NCBI GenBank assembly: GCA_030704615.1
Contig: CM060734.1
Span: 14,014,001 to 14,074,000 of the forward strand
Length of the DNA: 60,000 bases
Direction of reading: 5' to 3'
DNA from: Takakia lepidozioides
Taxonomy: Eukaryota; Streptophyta; Takakiopsida; Takakiales; Takakiaceae
Positions 21,613-31,366 of this stretch are shown here, in pieces (position 1 is the stretch's first letter; every line of letters starts with the position of its first letter). The notes under the pieces are model-generated. The model did not search any database. It worked only from the letters and a program-made list of their open reading frames with translations, and was not told the DNA's origin. Made by a program: the position numbers and the translations under genes.

Positions 21613-21845
21613 GTGGAATTACCTTCGTGCAGGTAATTCCCAGATGAGAATTACCTTTGTGCAGGTAATTTCCAGATGAGAATTACCTTCGTGCAGGTAA
21701 TTCCAGATGAGAATTACCTTCCTCCAGGTAATTCCAATCGATGTGAATTCTTCGTCCACAATTACCTGCACGATAATTCTCATCTGGAAATTACTTCGGG
21801 AAATTACCTGCACAAAGGTAATTCATCCACCTGCTAATTCCTCAG
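21613..21845. repeat. 33-bp tandem array with GAATTACCT..AGGTAATTC hairpin
   Basis: Five to six units of about 33 bases, each with inverted arms GAATTACCT and AGGTAATTC around a variable six-base loop (TCGTGC, TTGTGC, TCCTCC), joined by CCAGATGA. The array directly follows the GGCGCC palindromes and becomes irregular after 21730. Confidence 0.9.
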
Positions 21846-21849
21846 AAAT

Positions 21850-22330
21850 TGGAAATTCGGCAATTATTTTTGGATAAATTCGGCGCCGATTTCCATTCAA
21901 TTCGAATTACCTGCTCGCGCGAATTTCCATTCATCCGGGAATTACATTCTCGAATTTGGCCCGCCTTTTCGGCGCCGAATTACCTGCTTGAGGGAAATTT
22001 GGCGCACCGCCCTACCTCGCGGATGGAAATTCGCGCCGGATCCATCCGCGCGCGCCTGCCCAGGGAAATTTCCACCGCCGCCCTACCTCCGCGGATGGAA
22101 ATTCGCCGCGCGCTTCCTTACCTTGCGCTCCTATGGAAATTATTTCCATGCGCTTCCGAATTACCTGCATGAGGAAATTTCCAGCGCCGCCCTTCCTCCG
22201 CGGATGGAAATTCGCGCCGGATATCCAGCTGCGCTCCGAATTACCTGCAGGATGGAAATCCGGCGCCGGAATTCCATCGTGCAGCGCTCCGAATTACCTC
22301 TACGTTGGAAATTCCGGGACTGTTTACGTC
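21850..22330. repeat. Degenerate mixture of both palindrome types
   Basis: Scattered GGAAATTC, CGGCGCCGA and AATTACCTGC fragments (for example 21880-21900, 21970-21985, 22245-22268, the last a variant palindrome AATCCGGCGCCGGAATT). It looks like decayed array or the zone from which the arrays grew. Confidence 0.75.
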
Positions 22331-23158
22331 GATTTTCATCCGACATGGAGGGCTTCATCCGACATTTAATTGCGCAGTTGGGCAATAAATGTCGACGGCC
22401 GTCGGTTATTATTTGGGCTGGCGACGCATGGCTTCCTGGACACGTACCCTAAATCTCATTCTAAACTTGGCTTAACATGGTATTCCAGGCATGTACCCCA
22501 AAAAAGGAGATCTTTTTGGCTGGGACTTATGCCGCCTGAAGGGCGTGGCTCTCCTGAGAGACCTCACATCCAGACCGCGGCGGAAGTTGAAAGCTCTGTA
22601 CTACGGACGACGGCCAATCTCTCGCATGGCCAAACTGAAGCTCCAGCAGGAGATTCCAGTGTCTTGCTCACAACCTGCGCCAACTGAAGCCGAGTACTCT
22701 CAGGCAAGCCACTTCTGCTTTCGGTTTGTTCGATTTATTTTTTGCTTTCGCTTTGTTTTGCATCTTCATCCTGGCTTTGCTGTATGAGTGAACTTTAGAT
22801 AGTTGAGTGAACCTTAGATTGTTTGCAATGCGTGTGCAAATCCGGCAGCTCTGGAGAAGGCTGCTTGTGCATGTCATTCTTAGGCAATGGTTGCATTTGT
22901 TTCATTGTTGTTGCATGGCTCTCCATACTTCCTAAACTTGTTGTTTTCATTTTTGCTACATGATTGCTTGCTATTGTTGCGCTGCTCGTTTGATGCTGCT
23001 TTTTGCACCGATGTTGGTTTTCACGATTTTTTTCAATGAGAGTGACGACGAGCCCGGCACGCTGGTGGTATCATCGACAGCTCCAACTCATCGCATGTTT
23101 GAATCGCCCACTTGGGGCGAGAGGGCAAACTTAACCTTTTGTTGGTGGACGGGAGGAC

Positions 23159-26100
23159 TTGCAACGAGATTACGACAGAGTAGGCATTGGGGAGGTTGGT
23201 GCAGGCGGCATGGCAGGTGAAGGGCGTGAGGACATGAGGACAGCAGATCCGGCAATGGAGGTTGTTCATGCACATGCAGTAGGGCCCGCCCACGCAAAGA
23301 AAAAGAAGAAAGCTAAGCACATGCAATCCCCGGCGAGAGAGCAGTCACGGGCTGCGGAGGGGGGAGTGAGCAGTGCGCGCGAGGGTGTCAGTTCGCCTCA
23401 ATCAAAGGTGGTCGTCCTGGAGGGCTCCCCTGCTGCTAGCCCTAGTAAGAAACAGAAAGCCCGTGAGAGGGCAAAAGAGAGGGCAAAAGAACAGAGACAG
23501 AATGCTAGCCAGGAGGAAAGACAAAAGGCAGCTGAAAGAGGCCAGGGGTGCCCAAATGACAGATGCCAATGTAAGCGAGGGACCCACAGAGACGGTGGAT
23601 CCCTACAAGACACCACAGAGAGGCTTGCACACCGGTTTAGACCATCCGCGGGCAAGAGCACCCCCTCAATTACCCATACGGGAGAGTGGAGGAGAGAAAG
23701 AACACCTGAAAGAGCACGGATTGTGCAAGTTCGAGGTGAAGCCAGGGAGAGGCCAGTAGAGACGACAAGAGTGCTGGAGGTGGTTTCGCAGGTGGCTGAC
23801 CCTGTTGAGGAGGACGACATGGAGGTTTTTGACCAGGATGACATCCTCCCCTCCCCAGGCCCCAACCCCGAGCATACAGGCTGGATTTGGCGGTCCTGGT
23901 GGGCTGCGGAAAACCCCTCTGCCAGACGTCATGTCTGAGGCGGATATGAAGTTGGCCGCTGCCAAGATGTTGGAGGCAACCCCACAGCAACATTGGCAGG
24001 GTGCTGGGGGGCATGGTGTACCGGCCAAGCTTCGAATTCCCCTTTGCCGCTTGGTGTCATTGCAGGTGGTGAGACCTGCCCTGCCCAGGCGATATCGACA
24101 AGCTGAAATTCTCTTCCGGGATGGATATCGAATGGGGTCTGCCGCCTTTTACGTTTCCATTGAGAACGACCACGGAGCTTCCCGTGCCCACACTTCCGAT
24201 GAGGTGGACAAATGGGTCCCCATTGGCAAACGCGAAATGAGGAGTTCGAGAGATCGATTGCTAGTGATCCTCTTTTCCAGCACATGTCCGGTAAGATGTT
24301 CTACGTGTGGGACGGCAATCATCGCCTCCTGGCATGGTGGAGCACATTGCCCAAGCCCACCCCAACGATCTCGATTGGCATTTCGCCGTCGATTGTGTTG
24401 TGCTGAAGGTTGCGGGGCCCAAAGATCGCAGTCTTCTCAAAGCTGCAATGGCCGACATCAACTCGTAAGCTACAACCCCTCTCGCTTTTGGACTTTGAAT
24501 TTGGAAGTCATTTCATTGCGAATCCTCATATATGATGAAAATTCCCATTTCAGTATTGTTTGATGGAAATGTGGCACTGCAGGGTGACTGAGAATGCCTT
24601 CATTGCCACCAACTTGTCCCATATGCTCTTCCGAGTGAAGGATGTCGGGAAGCAGGGGGTGCAAGAGTTTGCCAATTCCCTCAGTGCCGACCTCCTGCGC
24701 AAGTCGGAGGCAAAGGCAGACAGAACCTGGTATAGGCTGAGCGTCGACGCCATGGTGGACTACATATTTCGGGTAAAGCTCCTGACAGTTTTGTTGAGCT
24801 AATTTGTCTCTCCTCCCCCCCAATAGAAGAAATTGTGTTGAGCAGGATCTCTAATCTTATGTGCGCCTTTTCGACAGACGAAAATACAGCAGGATTTGGC
24901 ACATGCGCGGAGGTTCTACATGGAGTCAGGAGAAGAATCCAACCCTCCCGGAACTCGAATCGTATGTCAAAGCTGCGGAGGTGAGGGCCCGCATAAGTAC
25001 AAGTCGCGGATGGTAAAGTACGTGGCCATAGCTGATCCCGCCCTTGGTGCCGACTTTCTGGTGGAGGTGGGAAGCACTACTCTCGCGCTCTGAAGCCCAC
25101 GATGACATTGGAGAAGCTCCATCGTCTAGCCACATCCTGTGTGGATGCAACAGAAAAGGTGATACATTCTTAACCAAATTGTGGTGGCAACAACTCCTTT
25201 TTGTGGTGTTTGGCGCTTACGAATATGCTGGGTGGTTGGACAGACCCGGTGGCTCCAAATCTGGAATGGTTCCCAAAGTACCAGGACATGTGGAGCTTCC
25301 CCAAACCGGACAAACTCTCTGACCCCACATTCGACATGTGGATGAACCGCATGACATGGTGGTTTCAGGTACTTCCCCACGCTTCGTTTGGGGCTTGTAC
25401 TCTAGTAGGGGGTGGATTCATTGTATTTTTTGAGGAAAGCGATCTGATGGACAATCTCCACAGGTGACGACGAATGCGCAAGAGCAGCTGGACACACAAG
25501 CACATCAGTTCAAGATGGAGATATCTCCTGCAGCAGAGAGCCTACGTGACTATGTGACGAGGTACTTTCTGCTCTACAAAACCAACCTATTCTTTCGGGA
25601 GATAGCAGATGCTCGCCGGAGCCACGAGTTCACCGACCAGCCGAACGCGGACAAAGCAGCAATGCGCCTTCTGTACAGGTATACGCGCTGCCTTTCTTTC
25701 AAGTCCTGGCATTTCAGGATGTTAGAGGCCTCAAGTGGTGTTAGGAAAATGGCGCCGAATTTCCAGAGGCTCCGAAAATGGCTAAGTCCCTAGACTGGCT
25801 GGCCCGGAACTGGAAATTCGGCGCCATTTTCCCAGTTCCAGGCCCTATTGCCGTCAGGGACTTACCCATTTTCGGCCTTCCCTAGACTGGCTGGCCCTGA
25901 AGTGGAAATTCGGCGCATATTTCCAGTTTTAGGCCCTATTGCCGTTCAGGGAGTTAGCCATTTTCGGCTAAGTCCCTAGGTGGCTGGCCCGGAACTGGAA
26001 ATTCGGCGCCGTTTTCCAGTTCTAGGCCCTATTGCCGTCCAGGGACTTAGCCATTTTCGGCTAAGTCCTAGACTGGTGGCCCGTGGAAATTCGGCGCCGT

Positions 26101-28594
26101 TCCAGTTCCAGGCCCTATTGCTTTAGCCATTTTCGGCTAAGTCCCAGACTGGGTGGCCCTGAAGTGGAAATTCGGCGCCATATTCCAGTTGTAGGCCCTA
26201 TTGCCGTTCAGGACTTAGCCTTTTCGGACCTCATTGTGTTTTTCATGAATGCAGGTACTGTAAGTTCTCGCTTTTGGAGAAAGGTCATCTGTCTTTCGAG
26301 CCACCATTCTTCCTGGCATGGAGGAACCCTGGGGCTGACTCCATGTACACTGACGATATTGAAGGAGTGGCATCTGGAACATTTGCGTGATTGCCCTTGG
26401 TATGTGGACCTTCCGCCCGGCTCGCTCGACCCATCCGAGTTTTCAATTGAAGCTGGATGCTGAATTCCGACGAAACCGGGCTCCGCTGCCTCCGTTGGGT
26501 GCAAAAGAGGCAAAAGCGCTTGCGAACTCCAGGAAAGCGGCAGAGCTTGCTCAGGCAGGAATTCAGGAGAAATTGCATGAGAAGAGTAAAGGTCAAAGGA
26601 AAAGGACAAGGAAACAGGTGACTGCAGTAACACCCAAAAAGAAGAAAACCATCGGGGCATCGGAGGAGGCGCAGGAGGGGACCCAAGAGAGTGACTCCGA
26701 CGCCGATTTTGTTCAAGGTCCTGCGACTGCTGTTGCTCCTACCCAGTCACCGGTCGTCCGGGTTCCCAAGTCAGTTCGGAGTGGGACTGGCTCTGCCAAG
26801 AAGTTGGCATTTGAGGGCGAGCCTACACGGCGGTATTCGGCGGTGACGTTTACGCACAGGCCAAAGCTAGAACCTCCAACCATCATCCAATGCGTCAATG
26901 AGAGCTTCCTTGACGCTCTCGCTGCCAGGGCGAAGAAGGTGGCACACAACAAGTCTCTGGCGGAGCAGAAGGGGAAGCCAAGAAGAGGGCTGCCGGTACA
27001 GAGCCTAAAGACACCCCTGGTTTTGAAGCCATGATGGAATTCTTCACGGCTGTGAGCACGAATTGCAAGAGCACTCGGGGGGGGGGTTGAGGTGGAGAGA
27101 GCTTGCGACATGATTCTCCTCGACATTCCAGATGGGGAGCTGCTGGAGGGCCTGGATGGTGTGCCCACCTGGAACAGGTTTTACTGAGGACTACTGGAAA
27201 GCCGGGTTTGGGCTGGCGGGGATGCTTCTGGATGACGGTGGATGTGTGGTTGTCCTTGCCACGAGAGGGAAGACCACAGAGAATGCGGTGGCAAGGTGGA
27301 CACCGAAAAGTGTCACCCCGGTCCTCCTCAGAAAATGGTTCTGCATCAGTACGCAGGGGTTGCGAACAGAGGGCCAAAGTGTAAGTTATCAATCTATTGC
27401 ATTCACTTCATATTGTGGTGTATGTTAAGTAGACCCTGGAATTGATCCCTTCTTTGTTGGATGTGCAGACATTGGTGTTTGAGGCATATTGCTTTGTGAA
27501 GAGAGGGTCTACGTTCAAATTCCGCAACGACGGTCGTCTTGTTGATGCCGCTGTGGACCCTGTAACCTACGATGTCCTCTACAACTATGTGCCCCACTCT
27601 AGTATGCCGAAGGACACAAAGACAGGCAAACCGTGGCGGTACAGCCGGACCCGGAGCCCTGCTTTCATCCAAACCCTCATGGAGACGTGCTCGGATGTCC
27701 AAGGGCGGATTCTGGACCTCACATGCGGCACGGGTAAGCCTTCACGTGCTCAGTTTGTCCCCTGGCCCCATTGCAATTGCATGCCGCAAGCTATTAACCG
27801 CCCGCTTTGTTCCTCAGGTGCTTCAATGTGGGCAGGGACGTTGTCCGACAGGCATGTGTTCGCCTTCGAGCCAGATACTGCCCTCCACAACTCGGAACTT
27901 GCAGCGGCTGAACGTCTGCCGAAAGAGGAAGAGGCATCCTCGGAGGATGAGGAAAAATCCGAGAAGGAGCAGGGGGAGGAAGTTGGGATCGAGGCCGAGG
28001 AGCCCCCGGTTTACGAGTGAGTGGTGGCATTGTAAGTTGCCTCCAGATTTTGTGAGGCACCTCCCTCCGCTCTCTTATTTCATTGAAAACCCTTTCTGGT
28101 TGTGCTGGTATTGACATTCTTCAAGTGGATTTGTTCTTACTGTAGGATGCCAAGTACTGCCGGAGGGACGTCTACACCGGAGTTCATGGGCAGGAGGAAC
28201 GTGCCTTTTTTTGCCAGGGGGATTTCATGCCTAGTCCAGAAAGGGAGTACATCCTTCCTACTTATGCTGCCCGGCTTGCTTCGGTGTCCATTAGGAGGTG
28301 TTCCGAACGTAGTCGTGTACAGCAGATTTTAGACGAGGCAAGCCTCAAGAAAATGAAGATGAGGGAGGAGGCAGCAGCTATTAGAGCCCGTCGGCTCGTA
28401 GATTTTTGTGTTGGATTCTGCTGAGGAAAGTGGGGGAGAAGACGCAGAAGATTCCCAGGAGGTGAGGTGGACAGTCCCCCAAGGAGAGGACGGGATTTTT
28501 GAGAGGCATAGTGGAACTGATGCATCACAGAGCTCGGAGGATGAGGGGGATGAGGGGGATGAGGAAGAAGGTGGGCAAGTTCCTCGGAGGGTGT
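23159..28594 (+). CDS. ParB-like domain + putative beta-class DNA methyltransferase gene, copy 2
   Basis: Nine exons by eye: about 23159-24464, 24583-24772, 24878-25158, about 25207-25368, 25464-25678, 26254-27380, 27469-27733, 27818-28016 and 28146-28594. The N-terminus is basic (AHAKKKKKAKH, KKQKARERAKERAKEQ). KMFYVWDGNHRLLAW (about 24287-24333), with upstream PALPRRYRQAEILFRDGYR and downstream VDCVVLKV then INS/VTENAFIATNLS, resembles the ParB/Srx N-terminal domain with its DGxHR motif. A Trp-rich helical middle (WTDPVAPNLEWFPKYQDMW) and an NLS-like linker (GQRKRTRKQ, TPKKKKT) follow. The methyltransferase domain has CDMILLDIPDGE (motif IV position), VVVLATRG, LDLTCGTG/ASMWAG (motif I, codon split by intron 27734-27817) and FAFEPD. 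The tail has NVPFFARG and ILPTYAARLA and is acidic. Frame breaks lie in exons 1, 3, 6 (G-run at 27078-27086) and 9. Three intron positions match copy 1. Confidence 0.6.
25740..26225. repeat. Intronic tandem array with GGAAATTCGGCGCC palindromes
   Basis: Inside intron 25679-26253 of methyltransferase copy 2. Five to six units of about 80-95 bases share GGCTGGCCC, AACTGGAAATTCGGCGCC, TTTTCCAGTT, GGCCCTATTGCCGT and GACTTAGCCATTTTCGGC. Each unit holds an imperfect palindrome (CTGGAAATTCGGCGCC..TTTCCAG) of the same family as the upstream array at 20.7-22.3 kb. Confidence 0.9.
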
Positions 28595-28666
28595 AGGAGA
28601 GTAGTGCCCATTCCGGCTATGACAGTTAGAACACACTTGTATAGACGTGGCTTGCCACAAAATTTG

Positions 28667-28672
28667 CAATAA
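28667..28672 (+). promoter_or_regulatory. Polyadenylation signal of methyltransferase copy 2
   Basis: AATAAA within GCAATAAAATGTTGC, about 75 bases after the last stop codon. Confidence 0.5.
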
Positions 28673-28714
28673 AATGTTGCATTTCAAGTCCACTGGTGCC
28701 ACATTCCAACTTCA

Positions 28715-28822
28715 CATGACCCTATTTCCGTGCCTCCTAACCCTATTTCGTGGACTCACAATGGTCTGCTCATGCTTTTTTTTTTTCCGCTCATGCTCAT
28801 GCCGCTCATGAAATAGCAGCCC
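28715..28822. repeat. Terminus-like module B (…CTCATGAAATAGCAGCCCC)
   Basis: CCCTATTTCCGTG and CCCTATTTCGTGG, then CTGCTCATG, a T-run, and GCTCATGCCGCTCATGAAATAGCAGCCCC (in two joined pieces). CTATTTC..TG at the left and CA.GAAATAG at the right are inverted. Same order as module A at 5.3-5.4 kb. It lies about 120 bases after the end of methyltransferase copy 2. Confidence 0.55.
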
Positions 28823-28839
28823 CGGTTATAGGCGGCGCA

Positions 28840-28995
28840 TGTTAATGCTGACGTGGCAGATGACGGACACTGCCACATCATCATTTGCCGCCACATCAGC
28901 ATGCTGACATGACGCTCATGCCACGTCAGCGTGGGTGCAGGCTCACGCCACGTCACTCCTGCGTGAGCGTACGCTCACGCGCAACGCTCACGCCA
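28840..28995. repeat. Hairpin-rich CACGTCA/GCTCACG segment with a perfect 20-bp palindrome
   Basis: Contains GCGTGAGCGTACGCTCACGC (28961-28980), exactly self-complementary, plus several GCCACGTCA and GCTCACGCC copies in both orientations. Related GCTCACGCCACGTCA sequence lies at 59.0 kb beside module C. Confidence 0.8.
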
Positions 28996-30054
28996 TTGCG
29001 TCGTTGCTACCAGACCATCGGTGGTCTTTCACGGAGGTGGGAGTTTTGCCATGTACACACAACAAAAAACCAGATCGCCTGAATTTTGGACGAAACAAAC
29101 TTGCCGCATGAAATCGACCCAAATATATGTGCCCAAGTCGTTCAAAAACAAAATCAACCAAGCGGGGTGGGCCTCTAAAAGGGGCTCTCCCAAGGAGGGT
29201 GGCTTTTTCCATGCGAGCCCTACATGGCTATGGGTGGCTATTCCATCGGGCCCCACATGGCTATTGCATGCCTCCCCAAAGTGGTTGCATGGCAGCTGCA
29301 GACAAATCTTCTAGAATGTGGCGATGCTCTCCAGGTGGGACAGTTGGAGGCGTTGGCTGATGGCAGTTAACATAAGAGAGTTAGCTAAGAGACGAGAAGA
29401 GATGCATAGCCAAGAGAGAGTCCAAGAGAGAGGGCAAGCCATAGCTATGCAACGGAAGGTTTAGGATTGCTATGCAACGGCGCTACAATGAAGAGGAGGG
29501 TGTAAAGGGTCTTCAACAACTCTATATAATTTATATTTATCTTCATACACGGATTTTATGTAACACAGGTTATTCTGTGTTTATTCAAGGTGATTTTTCT
29601 GCTCCAAATTACTTACCCAGATGCACTTGGCTCTGCTTGATTGCGACTTTCCATGGCTACGGATTGATATTTTACATATTCAAAGAGAACCCATGTCTAT
29701 CCCCTGTGTGAACACCACCTTACACTCTTTGTTGTAATCTGATCTCCACGAAGCCATCTTCGCCTCGGAAGCCAGGCTTGATCTTCAAATTTTTCCCTAG
29801 ACTATTAGGTACTTATCACCGATGACCGCAGGAGATCATGAGGAGTTACATGCTAGGATAATTTTGCCATTCTAAGAAACATTATTTCAAAGTCTTAAAT
29901 AACTATTGAGAACCAGCATGAGGAGACCAAGAGACACAATAGATTTATGGTTCTTTGAGGAGGCGTCATCAATTTTTTTAGAACTGGGACGTTGAGAAGT
30001 GATATCCGACAATTCATGAGCTTCATTGACTAGGATAATGATAACCAGTACAAA
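28996..30054. other. No gene recognised
   Basis: Short frames only. A GTGTGAACACCACCTTACACTC stretch (29708-29729) resembles one at 46.23-46.25 kb, suggesting two copies of an unclassified repeat (possibly LTR debris). Confidence 0.4.
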
Positions 30055-30063
30055 GAAGAACAT
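30055..30063. repeat. Left 9-bp target-site duplication of the MULE
   Basis: GAAGAACAT directly before the left inverted repeat; the right flank 43899-43907 reads GAAAAACAT, an 8 of 9 match. Confidence 0.75.
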
Positions 30064-31190
30064 CGGTCCCAATATGGATGTGGCTTGATTTTATTGGCAA
30101 GCGTGTGAGCTGACGGGTACGGCCAACGAGGTACAGCCGGGGAACCCCTGCTCCGGCAGCCTCGTCGGTGAACTGGACGCCCCATGTCAAATCATCCCCA
30201 CCCCCTCCAACCCTCCGCCCGTTGCCCCCCCCCGCCCCCGTCCTCCCGCTGCTCCCCGCGCCCGCCCGCCCGGACCCCTGACCCCCGCCCCACCGCTGGC
30301 CACGCGGCGCCCCACAGCACACCGCCCATCACACAGCCACGTGGCGGCCCCCTACTGTGGATCCCCTCACTGGGTTGATCCCCCTTCCAGTGCCGGAGTG
30401 ATCCCCCACCCCCATCTCCAGCCACGTGGCGCTCCCCGAACCGTCGATCCCTCCCCATCCATCACCTCAATTAATGGATGACGGCCGGATGAAGGCCCCA
30501 TGATGCGCCATCGCACGTGGCACTCCCGCGCCGTCGATCCCCTCCTCCCATCCATGACGCGCTCCCCCGAGACGTGCCGCCCCCCCGACGCACCTTGATC
30601 CCCCTTCCGGACGGGAGTGATCCCCCAACCCTAATCGCCCGCCTGTGCGGCTCCCCCGGACCGTCGATCCCTTGCGCATCCATCCAACCTCACAAACAAT
30701 GGATGTTGTGTGTCATCCGCCCCTCATCCCCCCCCCATCCTCCCCCGCGCAAGGAATGGACGACGGCCGGATGAAGGCCGGATGACACTGACAGGCCACG
30801 TGCCGCTCCCCCCCGCCGTCGATACCCTCTTCCCATCGACGGCCCCGATCCCCCGACACGTCGCCCCCACCCCCGGTTGATCCCCCCGTCCAAACCGGGA
30901 ATGATCCCCCTCTCGTCTTCTCCACCACGTGGCGGTCTCCGTAGCCGTCGATCCCCTCGTCCCATCCAAGACCCGATCCCCCCCCCGAGCCACCGCTCCC
31001 CCGCCTCTGGTTGATCCCCGCCGCCGCGCGTGTCTTCCTACCCTTGACCCCCCCCCCCCGCGCGCGTCAACGGCAGAACAGGTGATCGTTCCCCCCCATG
31101 GCGGTCCCCTCTCCGTTGATCCCCCACACCACCTGGAGTGATCCCCCATCCTTCCGCTCCCCCCCCCCCCCGGGAGAGATCCCCCTTCCA
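30064..31190. repeat. Left terminal inverted repeat of the MULE
   Basis: GC-rich, with GATCCCCC and CCACGTGGC motifs every few tens of bases. Matches 42490-43898 in inverted orientation. Confidence 0.8.
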
Positions 31191-31366
31191 CGTGTCAAAT
31201 GTCAGGGTGTTTGCACGTGGCTATCATTCTGTTCATCTATGTCGTCCTCCCCCCATCCAACGGCCATGCACGTCCCCCGCCATTTTGGTCTGTGAGATGA
31301 ACGGAGTGGATGTATTAAAATTTAGGGTTTCTGGCTGCTCGTAGATTTGATCCTCTTTGCGCGTGT

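Noticed and set aside
20750-21845. Regular repeats with unique-looking spacers, superficially CRISPR-like
   Set aside because: Spacers share sequence between units, spacing is uneven, repeats are full palindromes, there are no cas genes, and the context is eukaryotic with introns.
20612-22452. Multiple parallel frames with repeating EIRRRIS / NSAPNFH peptides
   Set aside because: Translations of the GGCGCC palindrome array in all frames; not proteins.
30184-31191. Gly/Arg- and Pro-rich frames over the left MULE end
   Set aside because: Composition artefacts of the GC-rich terminal inverted repeat; the mirrored frames occur in the right repeat.
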